DNA from: Scedosporium boydii
Lineage: Eukaryota > Ascomycota > Sordariomycetes > Microascales > Microascaceae
Assembly: GCA_002221725.1 (NCBI GenBank)
Contig: NJFT01000171.1
Span: forward strand, 1 to 64,000
Length of the DNA stretch: 64,000 nucleotides
Reading direction: 5' to 3'
In this document: one piece after another, positions 48,658 through 60,390 of the stretch
Layout: each line of letters starts with the position of its first letter
Position numbering within the stretch: the first letter of the stretch is position 1
The notes under the pieces: generated by a model
Seen by the model: only the letters and a program-made list of their open reading frames with translations
Database searches by the model: none
What the model was told of the DNA's origin: nothing
Program-made: the position numbers and the translations under genes

Positions 48658-51600
48658 TGGATGGCAGGAGGGCTTTGTGGAAGGGGAAAAGATTCTACGG
48701 CGTTTGTTGCAACATGGGAGTTGGCTTCGATCTAGGGGAACGAGGGCGGCGTTTGATGAGAGGAGGGTTCCAAGGAATGTGTGTCTTTCGCTGAGGACGT
48801 CGAAGGAGAAGCTGGTCTCGCCCGATAAGAATCGAAGTCTTGATGAACAGAAAATCGTCTCGAACGAAAGGGAGAATCGAAGAAGTCGAGCAAAGATCGT
48901 CAGTGGTAACCGGCCACCAAATCGGTTGAAAATAAAGAGAACAAGAGCCAGCCCCGGGGGAAAGAAGAGAATACGGAATTAAGGAGAGCCAGCCTTTGGA
49001 AAAGAAAAGAAACAAACAAAAAGGAAGAGAATAAGGAAAGATGGACAGAAAAGGAAAGATGTCGCTTGGGGAAAGAAGATACACCTAACTCGACGTTGTG
49101 GAGATCGAAGATGCAGACCCAAGGTGTGAACGAGTTGAGAAGGAAAGTAATACTGCCCGCCTCCCAAGATAGCATCAATCTTGCTCGCAGTCATGTGCTA
49201 CGAAACAGGCCAAGGATCCAAGTCTCTACATCACTACGTACAGCCGTTTTAAGGTGTCTCCCTATGCAAGTGTATGTACAGACCGTTTACGAAGCAATAA
49301 GCTCCGATAGGTCCTCTAGCATTGAGAACCGATGCAGGATCTCCCAAAGGGTGGACAAAGCCGCCGGAGACCCATTAATCGAGGGGATCGCCGTCATGGG
49401 AAGGGGTCTGGGAGCATGGCTGGACAGGGGGGAACAGTTACGAGCATCCACGCCAAGGATAGCAGGGCTTGGGCAAGGCCTGCACTAGAATACATAGAAC
49501 AAGGCAGGCCGGAGTAGGTCGGACGCTATTATGGTTCCTACATACGAAGTACGAAGGGCGAGTAGTTGCGAGGAGATGACGTCGCAGTAGGGAGGCGACA
49601 GAAAATCGGTAGAGCGGTCCTTGGCGGAGAGGGGGACTGCAAGACGGACGAGGGCGGTGCCGAACTGCCCAGGCGTCTCATGGCGACGGGAGAAGTAACA
49701 AGTTGGCGTCCATTTGGCCAGGGCATTGTGTTAGCGAACTGGAGAATACTCCACAGTTTGGGTAAACAAGCTAGGGGTTTGGGCGAAAGGGAAGTAGATT
49801 GCAGGCATTGTGCTTGTCTGAAGGCTTGTGCGGGGATAGATTCTGCGACAGTCTAAGTCAGGGTCGATGGAGGTTTGAAGCAGATCAAACAAGCCGAGCG
49901 CAGAAAAAGGAGGTGCAGACATGAAGCAGACGACGAAGATGGCGCAGAATTGGTGCGGCAGGAGCTATTTTTGGGCTTAGATAAGCCGTGGGGCTCCCAA
50001 TTGGAACAGGGATTGGCAGGGGCATCCCTGTCGCCATGCAAGGTACCTAGGTACTCCAGAACTTTAAAGTTGGTGACTAATCCTGCACCTGATTCGTCAT
50101 TGTCTTTTGAATTGGAATCTTCAACTCGAAGAGGAAAGAAGAGCTTGATGAACCAGAAGGTTGACGATCTTCACCATGGCGCCTCTTGGGCTATCAAGCG
50201 GATCTTGATTTATCCAGAAGATCCCATCCACTCTAATAGATATAACATTCCCTCTATGAATTCAAGGCATGAGAGCAACACCGTACATCGGTGATGATCG
50301 CGAGCGAGGGAGAAACAATCGGCGAAGCAGAGTGAGCTGAAGCAATGGGAAGAGAAGTGAAGGGATACGCCCTTCCTTGCTGTACGTTGCATTGCTTCAC
50401 TTTTGCTTTGCAGAAGCGTGTGAGCTTGAGAAGATAAAGCATCTGCCGAGCCCGAGAGGCATCAATATGCATCCATCTGCTGCTACGACTTGCGTCTAAC
50501 GCATTGCGGTTTTATACAGTTGCTGACATGCAGAAGTCGCAAAACTAGAGCTCTAGCCCTGCATGTCCTCTCGCTGCGAGAAAGCCAAGGCGAATAGACA
50601 TCCGGCCGATTATGCAAGTTTGTTGACGATTAAGAGCCAAAGAAAGAAAGGAGGATAAAAGTGAAATAAAATGAAAAAAAGAAATCAACTTCAACGGACG
50701 TCGTAAACAAGAGAATATCGAAAAGGGGGCTGTTCCTGAACCAGTCGATCAGAAAGATCAGAATGCAATTGAATCCTGGTGCAAGAGACGAGTGGTTCGG
50801 CAGTATGTTTGAGTGGTGGCTCAAGGAGCATCAGTACCAGACTAAAAGACGCCAATTGATGTTACTTATTGCAGCTGCGGCTGTTATCAATGTACCGTTA
50901 AGGGTCGGTTCGTGGTGATATTAGAGAATGTAGGGATCAATTGATCCCATCGTTCGATTTTCTTGTGGCTTGGGCGCAGTTTTCCAGGATATCAAAATCT
51001 TAGAGAGACCAAGTTGCCTTCAATACTGCAGTCCAGACTCTTCCATGGTCCATCGACTTTACTCCACACGCAGGAACCTTGAAGTTTAATCGGAGGGATA
51101 ATGATAATTCCCAAATATAGCTCAACGGGGCGCGAATTCAAGACAACTAGTCGCGGGGGCAAGTGATGAAACGAGACGAAAAATGTTAGCCAAAACGAAC
51201 CCTGGTTCGGAGGGAAAACATGCTTCCATGGAACTACAACTCCATGAACTGATATCTCAGTCAACATAAACTGCACACTTTCGCTATTCGGAGGAGGTAA
51301 AAATAGTTCTTAGTGGAGAACCAGGTCGGCGAGGAATACCTCGGGATTATCGACTAGGTGCTTGCTTTTCCGCTGCAGCCCGGGATGTCACCGAGAAGGC
51401 TTAAGAGAGAATGTGGAGTTCCCACATCGGAGAAGCTTTCAACTATTGGGTGTTTGATGGTACTTCGTAGTAATTCTAGCATATCGAAGTGAGTTGGATC
51501 AATTGATTCTGAATCGCCGTTTGGAGATGTCCCGACAAGGGGGCAAAGGGACATCAAATCGATGGCAAAAGGGATGAGTACGTGTGAGTGACGGCCTGGC

Positions 51601-54600
51601 ATACCAGGCTGCATTGACTCGTGCAACTGCATTGCGCATTGCAGCAGAAGGATCCCACTTCAGATGCCAGTTGGCCAGGCCAAGCCAGGGCGGACATGGT
51701 GCAATGGGGACGGATTTGACATACCAAAGAGATACATGGGATCAATGGATGCATCTGGATGTATGGATGGGAACGGGGGGTCGTCACGGTTTGTCAGGAT
51801 TAGATGAAGGATGATGGCGATTCGATTCCACACGCTCGGGGGTGTCCATCCAGGGATCAATATATCGCCAATTGTCGAATAAAGTCGAGCCTCGGGTCTC
51901 AGAGACGAGTCGTCATTGATGTATGTGTGCTTGGACGAAGTCGTACTTCATAGAGATATCTGCATTTGGCGTCGTCAGTGTAATGTTCAACGTCACATCA
52001 ACCGCCAATGCTTTAATTTCGTTCCTGTTCGTTAGACTTACAGCTGGTGTGGTCACTGAGCTGGCAGTTCATAAACCCAGAGCCCGAAGCCTCGGTGTCT
52101 CTCTTTTTGGCACTCTCCTCTGTACACTATACCTCGTATCAAGATGAGCAGTCACTGAACATTGTCTCCCGTTTCCTATGAAGTGCAATTCGTAGATCGT
52201 GCCTTCCACTCTCAGAGAATTCAAATTGTAGGTATCTCGCCCTGACGTAATACTCAATTCTTGCTCGCAGCTGCCTCCACCTGCGCATCAAGCCATCATG
52301 TCCACTCCCCAAGCTCCTTCCAAACAATTTGAAGCGATTTCTCCATATTTCTCCAGACCTTCATGGCCCGATCCATCCAAGATCGTTTCGATTGCTTCAT
52401 CCGTTCATCGAGAGCCTGGCCAAGTCACAGAGCTGTCGGGTTATTTAGACCCCATGCCCAGAAACCCCGGCTGAAAACGTCAATATCCCAGTGCCGCAAG
52501 GACCAGCTGCACCGATTGAGCGTTCGTGGCGTTGGCTGTCCACCCGCAACGAAACCTTATTGCTGCCCGATGGAAGAACAATCCTGGCAGCCCGAGCCAG
52601 CGAGCCAGTGACGATCCCATCAAACCCACCTCACTTACACCATGTTCCCATGCTCATCTGCATCCACCCACGCTCACCCACATCCCACATCGTCACCACC
52701 CACATTGCCGGCTCCCGAGGCCAGCATTGAAGCCACATCCACCCTACATCTAAATTATCTTACTGACATTGTACGCATACTCCGTACACCCTTACACCTT
52801 ACCCACCCTCCATCTCGGGTGCCTTCCCCCAGGTTCTGTCCCACCCTTGATTGACCTGTCAGCATCGCCAGTTCGATACTTGATTCGAATTGATACCCTC
52901 CATGGCTGGTGTCGCCCACCCATGCCCACTTTCATCCACTTTCATCTAGGCACCCATTGCGGCGTACGGTGCCCATTCCCACCATCAGATGACCTTATCG
53001 ATAGCTCGAAATCAACCATTCTCCCCATGCCAACCGGCAACGCCGTCTGCCCCTGACTCGCGACAGTACTCCGTCTCTTGTTCGCGCTTGGCCGCGTCTC
53101 GCAACGAACACACCTCCCAAAAGGAAAAGAAAGCAGAACTGGGGCCCAAGTTAGACAGCAAACAGGAGACAACGGACAACAGACACATACACACCACTTC
53201 GCCTTTCTCGGCGTTTTTCTCGTCCGTCATAGCACCACCCCGTCTCTGGAAGCACGCAACGAGACCTTGCTTCGCCCAATCCAAATAATTGGAGCCTGTG
53301 GCTTCGCCTAGACTTGACCAATTGGTGAACAGCCCTGCTGCCAGCGGCCTTTTTCATCCGTTTATTAGTTCATGTTCACTTTCAAATGGCTCTTCCCGTC
53401 CTGTCATATCTCGAAGCTTGTGAAATCTCACCCCACAAAAGCAGGCTCGCTTTTTCATTGGGAACACACCCTTTTTTTTTTCCCTCCTCTTTCCCGAGGT
53501 TCTTTATTGTCCATTCTTCTTCTCTCTGTGGTTTATGCGCAGCCCCTTTGATACACGCTCAAAAGAGGTTCAAGGAAGGTCGCGGGACCAACCGACAACT
53601 CACACGCCACTAGCTTGCAATGTGACTCGAGTGTCCGAGTCTTACAACGGTCGCTCGTCCCGGCCCGAAAATCGAAGGCTTCGATTTGGGGGAAAAAAGC
53701 AATTTCCTTGGCTTAAACTTGCACCCCTAAAACCGGGAAGGGAAGGCGGGTGAATGGTGGCTGGTGGAATGCAGCTTGCTTGGCGCGGCAAGCAGTTCCC
53801 TTTCTTATTCTTTTCCTTCTCCATCCGAATGATGATGATCACCCCTATTCTATCTTCTGATACTAGCCAACTGCCTCGCTGGCGTGAGTGATGAGGGTCG
53901 ATTGGGATGCAAGTGCAGTAGACGAGCTTCCGGCGCTGGTCCGGAGCATCGTAGAGATATTCATTCCTCCCCAATTGTGATTCCCTTGCGCTCGCCGCTC
54001 TCACTTCTACCATACCAAGACATGGAAAACTTACAAAGTAAATTCCCAGGGACAGCAGCGAGGAGAAGCCGGGGAACAGAACGGCCTCGCATTTTCCCCG
54101 TCATCTGCCTATGCGCTTGGCGCCGTGCCATCCTCACATTTCATATTCTTCCGGCCTGTCTGCAAGCTTTGCATATTGTACATGTATCCAACTTTTCCTC
54201 ATTCTCTTCTTCTCTTGCAGAAGGAATCCGGCTCCACCCCGATGCGATGCCGAATGGAAGAAGTGGTCACCCCCAAATGCTGCATGCGTGCCCCATCTAA
54301 TGCAGTGTCTACGATTACGCCCTTACCTTACAGACCACTCCCTCGAGCTCCCTTGGCTGGTTACTCGATGGCCGCCGGGCTCGCTGTGGTCCTTCGGCAG
54401 CGCAGACTCTGGCCAGGCCAGACGAGACCAGACCAGACCAGGTCTTGACGGACTATCTCTGCTATTCTCTCACACCCCTCCCCATTTTTTTCCTTCGATA
54501 CTTCGTACGTGCCCCTTTAGCTCGTGCTCCGAGTCCATGTTCATGCCCATGCTTTCTACCAGTGTTGGTGACTTCGATTTGCCCGCAAACGCACGAGACC

Positions 54601-55914
54601 CATTGCTGTCCGACCCCCAAAGTTGGTTTTTGGGGATTCACACGAGAGAGAGAAGAGCGAGAGAGAGACCCTTTCTTTCTCTCCCTCCTATTCGAGCTAC
54701 TCGTGTAGTACATTTCCGCTAGCCCTAATCGCCATCCCTACCCTGGGCCAGGCCGCCCTGCCAGACCTTGGCCAGGTATGGATGCCATCGTGAACAGGAA
54801 CGGGTAGAGGGATGTGTGCATTGAATAGATATAGCCTGCAGCCCTGCTCGATTACACCCGTAGCCACTCTTCCCAGACGAATTCCTCCGAGCCTTTTTCT
54901 TTTCTGAATGCATCAATATCATTCACTACTCCCTTGCCCTTCATTTCCTGTGGCTATGCGCCTGTCGTATACGCGGTTTGCAGAGCGCTAGAAGAAGCAG
55001 AAGCAGGAGAAGTAGGAGAAACGGAAGACAAGTTCCGCAAGGGAAACCTGAACTGACATTCCATTCACACTGCCCACGATATTAAACAACACCAAAGAAA
55101 ATATCCCGCACCTTGCCTCCGCATCGTCTCACTCTCGTACTTCCTGCTGCATCTCGATAAAGCAGGCGGCTTTTTTTTTGTCTTCCCTCCCTTTCTTCTT
55201 GTTCCTATTCTCGTTCCATTTTTCTTCTTCATCCTTGCATCAATTCCGGTTCCTTTTTTTTTTTTCTCTCTTCTAATTCTTCTCATCTTCATTTTGCTTC
55301 TTACTTTTTTCTCAAGTCGTACGCCGTTTCACTTTTCTTCGACACTTTTGCTTTTTGCGCATACTTACCGGCCATCCTCTTTTTTTCTGGTCGCTTCTTC
55401 CCGCCGCTGAACCCTTGAAAGAAGTGACACCGACTCGGGGGTTTCTCGTGTTCTTCTTTTTCTCTTTCACTTCCTTCATAATTTGGACACGTTCGACGGA
55501 GGAATCACGATTTGGATCTGTTGAATCGACGCCCGACAAGCCGGTCTCATCGATCTCGAATCGAGGGAGACTTACACGCACATCACATACACACATACGT
55601 ACAACTCATACATACACCAACATCAACACCCCCAGCTCAAGCAGCTTTCGCATTCTCGCTCGCATCTGCCCGCGCATCTCTCTCCTACAATCCAACCGGG
55701 GCCGCCCAAAAAGAGGGCCGTCATACCCATCCACTCTCGTCATTCTACACGGTATCTTACACTCTGCCAAAAAACCATCCTCGACCTGGTCGCTACACTC
55801 CCGCACCGAAATACAATCCCTGATACCTCTCCTAAACGCCTCGCCGATCAACCCGAAACGGAAAACAACTACCTGTTCAAAAATCAATTAAAGTGCACCC
55901 GCCACTCCGAGCCG
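48658..55914. other. 7.3-kb gene-free region, CT-rich toward its right end
   Basis: No supported gene. The left part is the protease promoter and A/G-rich spacer. Exact TACTTCGTA-type motifs occur at 49543, 51461 and 54499, and TACTCCGTA at 52778. From about 53.4 kb the plus strand is heavily CT-rich (53470-53530, 54480-54500, 55160-55320 and 55380-55480), which suggests a long transcribed leader for the small gene at 55915. A 178-codon frame at 55355-55891 lies in this leader and ends 24 bp before that gene's ATG; it looks like an upstream frame, not a gene. Confidence 0.45.
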
Positions 55915-56232
55915 ATGTACATTCCCATCCCCCTCAGGCCCCGGGCCTTCGCCGGCCCGCTCCTCCAAACCCGCCAATTCACCGGCAACGCGGCCCACGA
56001 CACCAACATCACCATCGGCATCATCGTCGCCATCGTTCTCACCGTCTTCATCATCGGTGTCGGCGCCTTCATGTACACCTATCGCGATTCGATCCGGTTT
56101 ACGGCGCGACGGAGGAGGAAGAAGGGCGGTGTGAGAAGGAAGAGTACAGGGAGTAGTAAGAGTGCGAAGAGTTCGGATGGAGGAGGGGATGGGCCGCCGC
56201 CGCCGCCGCCTCCCCCTCCTCCTGGGGAGTGA
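55915..56232 (+). CDS. Small one-TM protein with basic, poly-Pro tail
   Basis: This single-exon gene encodes 105 residues from ATG 55915 to TGA 56230-56232. I do not recognise a family. Residues 1-30 are mostly neutral with several Arg and Pro. A strong membrane helix follows at about 31-55 (T-I-G-I-I-V-A-I-V-L-T-V-F-I-I-G). Next come R-R-R-R-K-K at about 65-70, a Ser/Lys-rich section, and a terminal run of ten Pro before Gly-Glu. The basic cluster after the helix favours that side being cytosolic. Poly-Pro of this kind can bind SH3, WW or EVH1 domains or profilin; that is inference. Very GC-rich third positions support coding. It is convergent with the next gene, which has a similar layout. 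Confidence 0.68.
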   Translation: MYIPIPLRPRAFAGPLLQTRQFTGNAAHDTNITIGIIVAIVLTVFIIGVGAFMYTYRDSIRFTARRRRKKGGVRRKSTGSSKSAKSSDGGGDGPPPPPPPPPPGE

Positions 56233-56749
56233 GGTCGGAGATGAGTGATTGATGGGAGGATTTTTGTATGTTTACGCAAGGTTTAAGGGGGGATGGAAAA
56301 TGTAAATGTAGATTGGGGGTTTTGGGATATGCTTGGAGTTTACGTTCTTTTCTTTTCTTCTCCTTTTTTCTGATTTTCTTGTATAATTTTCTGTCTCTTC
56401 CATCTTCATGACTTTTATGGCTCATGGCTACGCTCTTTTTATAGGGGATCTTTTCTTCTTTTCATTTTTCTTTTCTTTTGTTTTCTTTCCTTCTATTGGG
56501 AAGGGTTGGATGGGGTTCGGAGGGCGCCTTGGTTTCCAAATAATATGAGATATGAGGGCATATGAGGGTATGAAGGGTAATGATCGCCTACGATAATGAA
56601 CCTACGAATGAGAGAATGATGCCTTTTCCAACCATATATCTTCATTCATACCGAAGTCTGCCTTGTTTTCTCTCTGCCCTCCCTCAGAGAAACGGTAACT
56701 CTAACCTCCAATGAAAGCACTGATAAAACCTAGCTCCCAGAGCACCACC
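56233..56749. other. Convergent 3' region
   Basis: T-rich 3' UTR-like sequence (56340-56490) lies between the two convergent small membrane-protein genes. No other feature was seen. Confidence 0.5.
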
Positions 56750-57355
56750 TCATGACGTCCTCCTCCTTCTCCTTCTCTCCCCTCCCGGCGGCACCAACCC
56801 ATCAAAAGCCACCCCAGGAAACATCTCCCCACCAAAAGGCATCGCAGGCATCGCCTCCATGCCATTCATCCCATTTATCCCCACCGGCATCGGCACAGGC
56901 GGCGGTATCTCTCGCCTCCCCACCCTCCTCCTCTCCCTCCTCAGACACCGCCTCCTCCCCGACCCAGCTCGCCGCCGTCTATATATACCCCCATGACAAT
57001 GTTGTCGTCTCCGACCCGTCGCCCCACGGCACTTATGATGAGAGTGTCCCTTCTCCTTGTGGTGATGCTTCTTCGTACAAGTATGCGTGTGGGAGTGTTC
57101 TTGGACGCGTTCGTGGATGTGGTGGTGTCTTCGCTGGTTTAGTCTGTGGCGGAGGCAGAAGTAGAGGATGAGGGTGATGAGGAGGGAGGCGAAGAGGAGG
57201 CCGGAGATCCAGGCTATTGCTGCTTTGGGGGAGGTTGCGCGGCGGAAGAGCGTCTTGCGGGATTCGGATGGGTTGGGTGGGAAGGTTGGAAGTTGGAGGG
57301 CTGTAGAGAGATGGATTGAGGGAAAACGATTAGTTGTATTCCATATTGGCGGCAT
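56750..57355 (-). CDS. Small one-TM protein with His/Arg-rich tail
   Basis: This single-exon gene encodes 201 residues from ATG 57355. I do not recognise a family. Residues 1-40 are Pro/Ser/Thr-rich. A membrane helix follows at about 45-68 (A-I-A-W-I-S-G-L-L-F-A-S-L-L-I-T-L). Directly after it come an R-H-R stretch and a His/Lys-rich section (about 75-110) with many H-H and H-x-H pairs plus Cys, suited to binding metal ions. An Arg-rich section (about 112-150), a Met/Gly/Pro-rich section and a final R-R-R-R-R-R follow. Poly-basic sequence after the helix suggests that side is cytosolic. The Arg-rich part could be a frame-shadowed intron instead of protein, but no donor/acceptor pair is convincing. 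Confidence 0.58.
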   Translation of the reverse strand: MPPIWNTTNRFPSIHLSTALQLPTFPPNPSESRKTLFRRATSPKAAIAWISGLLFASLLITLILYFCLRHRLNQRRHHHIHERVQEHSHTHTCTKKHHHKEKGHSHHKCRGATGRRRQHCHGGIYRRRRAGSGRRRCLRRERRRVGRREIPPPVPMPVGINGMNGMEAMPAMPFGGEMFPGVAFDGLVPPGGERRRRRRTS

Positions 57356-58170
57356 TTCGTTTTTATCTCAGTATAAGTCTTTTGATGAGGATTATTCTCT
57401 TGAGTTTTCATGGAACTTGGTATCCGAGTGTTGAAGAGGAAGAAGTAAGTCGTTCTTGAACACACGGCGCGTGGAGAGCATCTCCTCCACGCGATCCGGA
57501 TCCCACTGAGTCAATCATTCTTTTTTCTAGTTTGCTGGATACGCGAGACGGACGCAAATATTCAGAAAATGGTAAATGGAATTTTACGCGTTGTTTCCGT
57601 GTTTCTCTTCGCGAAGGGATTCCATCTGGCCATGGAGTTTCACGTTTCCCTACTTCCAAACCAATCGTGCTTTTGCCTCTCCGCCAGGACCACCGTTTCG
57701 GGATATACGAACGAAAGATACCCTTAATGATCACCCGGTTCCCTGGGATGGGTCATGATTGAAACTAGATGTGGATTGAAGAGAAAACATTATGGGATGG
57801 TGATGAGTTTGCTTTTAGTAGATGCACACCATCTTGCTGGAGGGAGTCATGGGGGGATACGCAAACGTCCAAACAACTCACTCCAAGCACAAGTTCACGG
57901 CAAGCAAGAGGGCACAAAGACAAATATAGAAAAAACCCTTTTCAGGTTCCCTTTTTTCTATCCTTTTTCTAATTTTCAGTTCGGGGTAAAGGGGGGAGAG
58001 ACGGGGACTTTTCTCAAAGGGACATCGTCCTTTTCTCTAACCGTACCAAGAATCACCAAAACATTCTTCCAAAGACCCAAATCCAACCCGCTTCCAATCC
58101 CCAAACACCGCGATCATCGACATCAAAACTTCCATTCTCCATTTATAATCTCATTCAGAAACCAAACACA
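57356..58170. other. Intergenic region between two minus-strand genes
   Basis: This is the upstream region of the 57355 gene and the 3' end of the W-S/T-D-P-K repeat gene. I see no coding or RNA feature. Confidence 0.45.
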
Positions 58171-59818
58171 TTAAAGGAGGGAAGGCAACAGGCGAATCTC
58201 ACTCGAGTTCAACTGTCCACTGACCTGGGTAAGAATAGCCCAACCCGTAGCCTGAGCCTTCAGAACCGTAATAGTACGGTTGCTATTCTCACCCGCGCCG
58301 ACCTCGTAACGGATAACAACGGCGCCGACGGGGCAGGTCTCTCCAGCAGCTCCAAGGGTGGTGCCTTGCTGAGGGACGTGCTGCGCGTGGTTGGCTTGGA
58401 CGATGAGCACGTCGGGAACATCGGTGGAGGCGCCGGCGGTGGCGACCTGAGAAACGTCCTGGTCGTCCGAAGGGGCGGAAGAGGTCTCGTCGCTAGCCGC
58501 GGCCGCGCTGTCGTCCGTCTCGGGCTGGCACTGGTCGGATTGGACCTCAGAGTCCACGGCCGTTCGCAAGTCGCCGTCGACCCAGTCGACCCAAGTGGGG
58601 GAATCGGCGCCGTCTTCGTACCATCCGCCGAATTGTTCGCTGTCGGTCAAGTCGTCGCAACAGGTAGTTTCGTCCTCGTCACCAAAAGTATCCCAGCTGT
58701 TGTTGGTGCTGAGGTCCCAGCCATAGTCGGTGTCGTCATCGACAGCGGGAACACAGCCCTCGGAATCATCCATCTCTTCCTGCTCCCACGAATATCGTTC
58801 GACGGCCCGGTCAAGTTGGAACCAAAGGGGGTCCTTCATCAAATCGTACTCCATGACGGTCTTCGGATCAGACCAGATGTCGGAGACGGGCTTGTGAGCG
58901 ACCTCCTGGTGGAGGTGAATACGGTGCTTGGGGGAATCAAAGTCATTGTACCACGAGAATTGATGAACAACTCGATCAAGTTGGAACAAAAGCGGATCCT
59001 TGACCAAGTCATGCTCCATGACGGTCTTCGGGTCAGACCAGATGTCATTGGTCTGGCGGCGAGAGACGTTGTCCCTGATACGTTGAGGAGTGGGAGCCTT
59101 GGCGCCAGAACCTTCCTCCTCCAAAGGCAGCAGCTCCAACAGAGGGCGTAGGTCGTATTCCATCGTACGCTTCGGGTCGGTCCAGATGCCGGTGGCCTCG
59201 TCATCCCGGTGGCCATCGCGATCGAAAACCTTCCTTTTGCGCGTAAGGCTGAAACTGGGATCAAAGAAGGGATAGCTGAACAGGCGAGGGGGATAAGCTG
59301 GGCGATCGCAATCAAGATGACCGAAAGTGGCGCCCTCGGGTTTGGCACGGTTGATATGATCCTGGTTGGCATTGCCCCGAGAGAACTCGGGGAACTGCAC
59401 GAAGCCTAGCAACGCAGTAGAAAGATGAAGTTAGACAATCAGAGTACCCCCAATAAAGGCGAAGATCAATACGCTTACCTTGGCCTCCAGTAAGAGCAGG
59501 GGGTTCCTCGTCCTTGGTCGAAGAAGAACCATTGACATGACCCGAAGAGTTAAGCTTACTCTGGTCTGCAACAAGGGCAGGAAGTTCCTCGCCCTCAGTC
59601 AAGGAAGAACCACCAAGGCGATCATAGGGGCCCGTAGAAAGGTCATAGCCCACCTTGTTTGGGCCATAGACTTGAATGTTGGTGGCAAAATGAGTGGGAC
59701 GGCCAGCCTGGTTAGGGTACATCTTCGAACGATAAAGGTCGACGAGACCAGGGAACCCGGAAGAAGAGTCTCGCTGGGGTCGCGAAGGATGGTTGGAAGA
59801 TGTATGAGGCACCTTCAT
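58171..59818 (-). CDS. Unrecognised acidic protein with three W-S/T-D-P-K repeats
   Basis: Exon 1 is 59818-59479 and exon 2 is 59405-58171, with a 73-nt GTAAGC...TAG intron, giving 524 residues. No family is recognised. A Ser/Pro-rich N-terminus holds two Glu-Glu-x-Pro-Ala-Leu sequences (about 80 and 105). Three copies of a repeat follow at about 186-208, 234-265 and 289-320, with the pattern I-W-[ST]-D-P-K-x-x-M-E-[YH]-D-L, then (in copies 2 and 3) K-D-P-L-x-F-Q-L-D-R-x-V and an aromatic S-W. Residues 325-430 are very acidic with Asp/Glu/Ser/Thr and a Cys-Cys. The last 80 residues return to an ordered-looking V-L-I-V-Q-A / V-V-I-R-Y-E-V composition. There is no signal peptide or membrane helix. 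It is a soluble protein, function unknown. Confidence 0.82.
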
Positions 59819-60390
59819 GATGAGTGGTTAATGGTGAAGGGAATCAAGTAATCGATATCAATGAGGAATTTGTGATTTGGGTGAAGAATGTAGATGTTAT
59901 GTTTTGGTCAAAGGGAGTTGAAAAGGGAGAGTTCGCGGGAGGGAAGAATCCTTTAAATAGGTTTTCGAAAGGGGTCCCAATCACCCAGAAACCATGATGT
60001 GCCACTTCGCATGGAGTAAATAACCAAGTGAATCATGGGAAGTGATTGTCAAAAGGCGCCTGGAGCTATTGTCAATAATCACAATAGAGCAACTGAAGCT
60101 GGTGGTGGAGCAGGAGCCATGATACCCATGGCCTTCCCATTTAGGAGTGGAATAGATTCGGAATCATGAGAATTGGAGCAAGGAGCCTCAAGGAAGTCGC
60201 TCTTTCCCAAAAGGAACGAGACTCGGATCGCATTGTTCGATATTTGAAACTTGCCTCAAGTTTGGAACTAGAGTATGAAGGTGAAGGATGGAGAAGAGTG
60301 AGGACAGAAGATTGGATGATGGCCAGGCCGTCTATTCACCTCGTTTCCCATGCGTCTATGTCTATCACCGCGATCCCATGCTGCATTACC
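59819..60390. promoter_or_regulatory. Upstream region of the repeat-protein gene
   Basis: This holds the promoter of the 59818 gene and the 3' end of RAD5. A TATTTAAA (minus strand; plus 59952-59959) lies about 135 bp before the ATG and is a plausible TATA element. No coding sequence is supported. Confidence 0.45.

Noticed and set aside
58366..59151. 261-codon plus-strand frame
   Set aside because: It is antisense to the second exon of the repeat-protein gene, which has a clean splice junction and clear internal repeats in the minus frame.
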